NCBI GenBank assembly: GCA_030600625.1
Contig: JAUVLS010000086.1
Location: 1 to 6,249 of the forward strand
Source: Bacteroidales bacterium
GTDB lineage: Bacteria > Bacteroidota > Bacteroidia > Bacteroidales > UBA12077
DNA: 6,249 bases
Reading direction: 5' to 3'
The notes beneath the pieces are model-generated. The model did no database searches and had not been told where the DNA came from. It was given only the letters and a program-made list of their open reading frames with translations. The first letter of the stretch is position 1; every line of letters begins with the position of its first letter. The position numbers were made by a program, and so were the translations under genes. Positions 4,406 through 6,249 of this stretch are shown piece by piece.

Positions 4406-5350
4406 ATGAAAATAGTAATTCTGGAACCAATTGGCATAACACCTGCAAATATTGCTAAAATAAAGGCTGCTTTTGAAACATTAGAATACGAGTTAATATC
4501 TTATGACTCCAGGCCTGAAAATGATGCTGAAATTATAAACAGAGCTCAAAATGCTGATATATTAGTTTTAAGTAATTTACCTCTTTCTGAAAGTGTTATT
4601 AACAAATGCCAAAATCTTAAAATGATTTCAGTAGCTTTTGCCGGTGTTGATCACATTCCGATGGATTTGTGCAGAAAGAAAAATATAGTAGTCTCAAATG
4701 CTGCAGGATATTCGAATCATGCAGTCGCTGAATTAGCCATAGGATCGGCAATAAGTCTTTATCGAAAAATGATTTGGAGTGATTCACAAACAAGAAAATC
4801 TTCTACACGGGAAGGCTTTTTGGGATCAGAATTATACGGAAAAACTTTCGGAATAATTGGTTTGGGTCAAATTGGGCAGGAAACAGCTAAACTTGCAAAT
4901 GCTTTTGGGTGTAAAGTTATTGCTTATAATCGAACAGTAAAAAACATCCCTAATGTAGATTTGGTTGAATTAGATTATTTATTAAAAGAAAGCGATATTA
5001 TTTCTCTTCATATTCCTCTTACCGAAGAAACTCAATATTTGATTGGAGAAAAGGAACTTCAATTATTGAAGCCTACAACAATTTTAATTAATACTGCCCG
5101 TGGTGCTATTGTAGATTATAAATCTCTGGCAGCAGTTCTGAAAAACAAAAAGATTGCTGGAGCAGCCATTGATGTTTACGAAAAAGAGCCTCCTTTAGAT
5201 AAAAATCATCCTTTATTCGAAGCTCCCAATGTTATTTTACTTCCTCACATTGGTTACGCAACCAAAGAAGCAATTGAATTACGAGGAGAAATTGTAATCG
5301 AAAATATATACAAGTGGTTAAATGGTAATCCACAAAATATTATAAACTAA
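4406..5350 (+). CDS. D-isomer-specific 2-hydroxyacid dehydrogenase, NAD(P)-dependent
   Basis: This is a 314-residue cytoplasmic oxidoreductase of the family that includes phosphoglycerate dehydrogenase and glyoxylate/hydroxypyruvate reductase, which interconvert 2-oxoacids and D-2-hydroxyacids. An N-terminal substrate-domain half (1-100) is followed by the nucleotide-binding domain with GLGQIG (152-157) in FGIIGLGQIGQETAK. Catalytic residues of the family are all present: Arg232 (NTARGAIVD), Glu261 (DVYEKEP) and His281 (LLPHIGYAT). The position after strand 2 that is usually Asp in NAD enzymes is Asn175 followed by Arg176 (IAYNRT), which hints at NADP(H) use. It lacks the C-terminal ACT-type domain of long SerA proteins. 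The substrate is not determinable here. The next gene starts 12 nt downstream, so cotranscription is likely. Confidence 0.93.
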   Translation: MKIVILEPIGITPANIAKIKAAFETLEYELISYDSRPENDAEIINRAQNADILVLSNLPLSESVINKCQNLKMISVAFAGVDHIPMDLCRKKNIVVSNAAGYSNHAVAELAIGSAISLYRKMIWSDSQTRKSSTREGFLGSELYGKTFGIIGLGQIGQETAKLANAFGCKVIAYNRTVKNIPNVDLVELDYLLKESDIISLHIPLTEETQYLIGEKELQLLKPTTILINTARGAIVDYKSLAAVLKNKKIAGAAIDVYEKEPPLDKNHPLFEAPNVILLPHIGYATKEAIELRGEIVIENIYKWLNGNPQNIIN

Positions 5351-5362
5351 AATTTTTACTTC

Positions 5363-5947
5363 ATGGATGATTTTGAACTACTAAAGCAAGAAGTTAACCA
5401 ATGTACAAAATGTGCATTAAGTAAAACCAGAACAAATGTTGTTTTTGGTGAAGGTTCACAAAATGCCGGAATAATGCTTATTGGTGAAGGCCCGGGTTGT
5501 TATGAGGATCAGCAGGGGCGTCCGTTTGTTGGCAAATCCGGTCAGTTACTTGACAAGATTTTAGATGTTTGTGGTTTTACCAGAAAAGAGCATGTTTTTA
5601 TTGGAAATATTGTCAAATGTCGCCCTCCAAATAATCGAGATCCTTTGCCGGAAGAAAGAGAAAGTTGCCTCCCCTATTTATATAAACAAATTGAAATTAT
5701 AGAACCCAAAATCATAATTCTTTTGGGGGCAACGGCTTTAAAAGGATTAATTGATCCAAATGCTAAAATCACGAAAGTGCGTGGAGAATGGTTAAACTGG
5801 AATGACCGATTGGTTATGCCTACTTTTCATCCATCAGCCCTGCTTCGTAATGAGAAATTAAAACGACCTGTTTGGGAAGATTTTAAGAAAGTAGTAGCAA
5901 AATATCGTGAACTAATCAATAAAGAGCATTATTCAGAGTATTGTTAA
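5363..5947 (+). CDS. Uracil-DNA glycosylase, family 4 (iron-sulfur type)
   Basis: This 194-residue enzyme removes uracil from DNA, starting base-excision repair of deaminated cytosine. Family-4 marks are clear: four cysteines C14, C17, C86 and C102 placed as the [4Fe-4S] ligands; motif A GEGPGCYEDQQGRPFVGKSG (41-60) with Glu42 at the conserved acidic position; NIVKCRPPNNRDP (82-94); and motif B with FHPSALLRN (155-163), His156 being the conserved histidine. The usual motif A spelling is GEAPG; here Ala is Gly43. Length is typical. The protein ends in an unusual KEHYSEYC tail. It follows the dehydrogenase by 12 nt on the same strand, with A/T-rich DNA and no Shine-Dalgarno match; no functional link to it is evident. 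It is also annotated in some genomes as SPO1 DNA polymerase-related protein. Confidence 0.95.
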   Translation: MDDFELLKQEVNQCTKCALSKTRTNVVFGEGSQNAGIMLIGEGPGCYEDQQGRPFVGKSGQLLDKILDVCGFTRKEHVFIGNIVKCRPPNNRDPLPEERESCLPYLYKQIEIIEPKIIILLGATALKGLIDPNAKITKVRGEWLNWNDRLVMPTFHPSALLRNEKLKRPVWEDFKKVVAKYRELINKEHYSEYC

Positions 5948-6024
5948 AAGAAGTAATCATAATTTGATAGTCAAGTTTTTTTAAATAACGAATATTGAAT
6001 ATTATGTATGAGTTTAGTTTAAAA

Positions 6025-6106
6025 AGGTGCTAAGCGGCTAATTATATAAAGTACTTCAAAATTAGTAATCTTATTATCAACCTGTTAGCAAATCCGCTAA
6101 GCACCT
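6025..6106. repeat. Long inverted repeat, MITE-like or REP-like
   Basis: GGTGCTAAGCGG (6026-6037) and CCGCTAAGCACC (6094-6105) are inverted copies with one mismatch in 12, extended by A6025-T6106. Directly inside, CTAATT (6038-6043) and AATTAG (6060-6065) form a second perfect inverted pair around the palindrome AAGTACTT, and TTAGC (6085-6089) pairs with GCTAA (6096-6100) as an alternative local hairpin. The whole could be a small non-coding mobile element of about 82 bp; no target-site duplication is evident. Confidence 0.5.
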
Positions 6107-6108
6107 AA

Positions 6109-6126
6109 CCTGCCTGTCGGCAGACC
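6109..6126. repeat. Partial copy of the GC-rich palindromic repeat
   Basis: CTGCC (6110-6114) pairs with GGCAG (6119-6123) around TGTC, within CCTGCCTGTCGGCAGACC. It follows the first 17 positions of the copy at 948-968 with one 1-nt gap and one C/T change, but lacks the closing GGG arm. It begins 3 nt after the larger inverted repeat ends. Confidence 0.6.
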
Positions 6127-6166
6127 AATGTCAATAAGTTAAGCCATTAATACATCTAAAATCATC

Positions 6167-6223
6167 AGTCGTTAATCTTCAATCGTAATTCATAATGTGA
6201 TTTAAGAACACTGATTAACGATT
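6167..6223. repeat. Inverted repeat with AATC/GATT units
   Basis: CGTTAATC (6170-6177) and GATTAACG (6213-6220) are perfect inverted copies, extended outward to 11 pairs (one G-T). The spacer has further AATC and GATT units (6181-6184 and 6199-6202). It looks like a degenerate intergenic repeat of the kind common in Bacteroidota genomes; no function is evident. Confidence 0.45.
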
Positions 6224-6249
6224 TTTGATTTATGATTTTCATGTTCTAG

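Larger units (their letters stand above)
5948..6249. other. Gene-free region rich in inverted repeats
   Basis: These 302 nt hold no convincing coding frame on either strand; the longest minus-strand candidate I read (starting MKIINQKSLI) has 25 codons and consists of repeat-like DNA. Three separate inverted repeats occupy most of the second half (6025-6106, 6109-6126 and 6167-6223). No convincing intrinsic terminator follows the glycosylase gene. Confidence 0.65.

Noticed and set aside
5964..5982. Terminator after the uracil-DNA glycosylase gene (TTGA/TCAA with a T-run)
   Set aside because: The stem is only 4 bp and nearly all A-T, too weak to support as an intrinsic terminator.

Overview
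The window looks like a chromosomal segment from a member of the Bacteroidota, probably class Bacteroidia. The evidence is the AT-rich DNA, the L13 N-terminus (MDTLSYKT), the gene order rplM-rpsI-rpsB-tsf, promoter boxes of the Bacteroides type (-33 TTG / -7 TAnnTTTG), and mostly A-rich rather than Shine-Dalgarno start regions. No close relative can be named from sequence alone.

Layout. Positions 1-1144 hold, on the minus strand, a 3'-truncated polytopic membrane protein of the O-antigen ligase/polymerase (Wzy/WaaL-like) type, cut by the window edge. Positions 1145-1462 are a divergent intergenic region with a minus-strand -7 box, two plus-strand promoter candidates and two inverted repeats. 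Positions 1463-4323 are a translation operon: ribosomal proteins uL13 (rplM), uS9 (rpsI), uS2 (rpsB), then elongation factor Ts (tsf), closed by a perfect 11-bp-stem intrinsic terminator at 4345-4374. A second small cluster follows: a D-2-hydroxyacid dehydrogenase (4406-5350) and, 12 nt later, a family-4 [4Fe-4S] uracil-DNA glycosylase (5363-5947). The final 302 nt carry no gene but several inverted repeats.

The coding content is mostly housekeeping. The most unusual signal is a short (about 18-24 nt) GC-rich, partly palindromic repeat found six times in this AT-rich window. Three copies lie in frame in the C-terminal tail of uS2 (encoding PARPTGE, PASSAGG and PARSAGG). One lies in frame, antisense, in a loop of the membrane protein (NPSAERAG). 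One forms a hairpin just upstream of tsf, and a shorter one sits in the right intergenic region. This resembles Rickettsia palindromic elements or REP sequences: a proliferating repeat that adds peptides to proteins, here including a ribosomal protein. A second candidate is a strong two-part hairpin (2349-2386) in the rpsI-rpsB gap, a plausible S2 autoregulatory leader.
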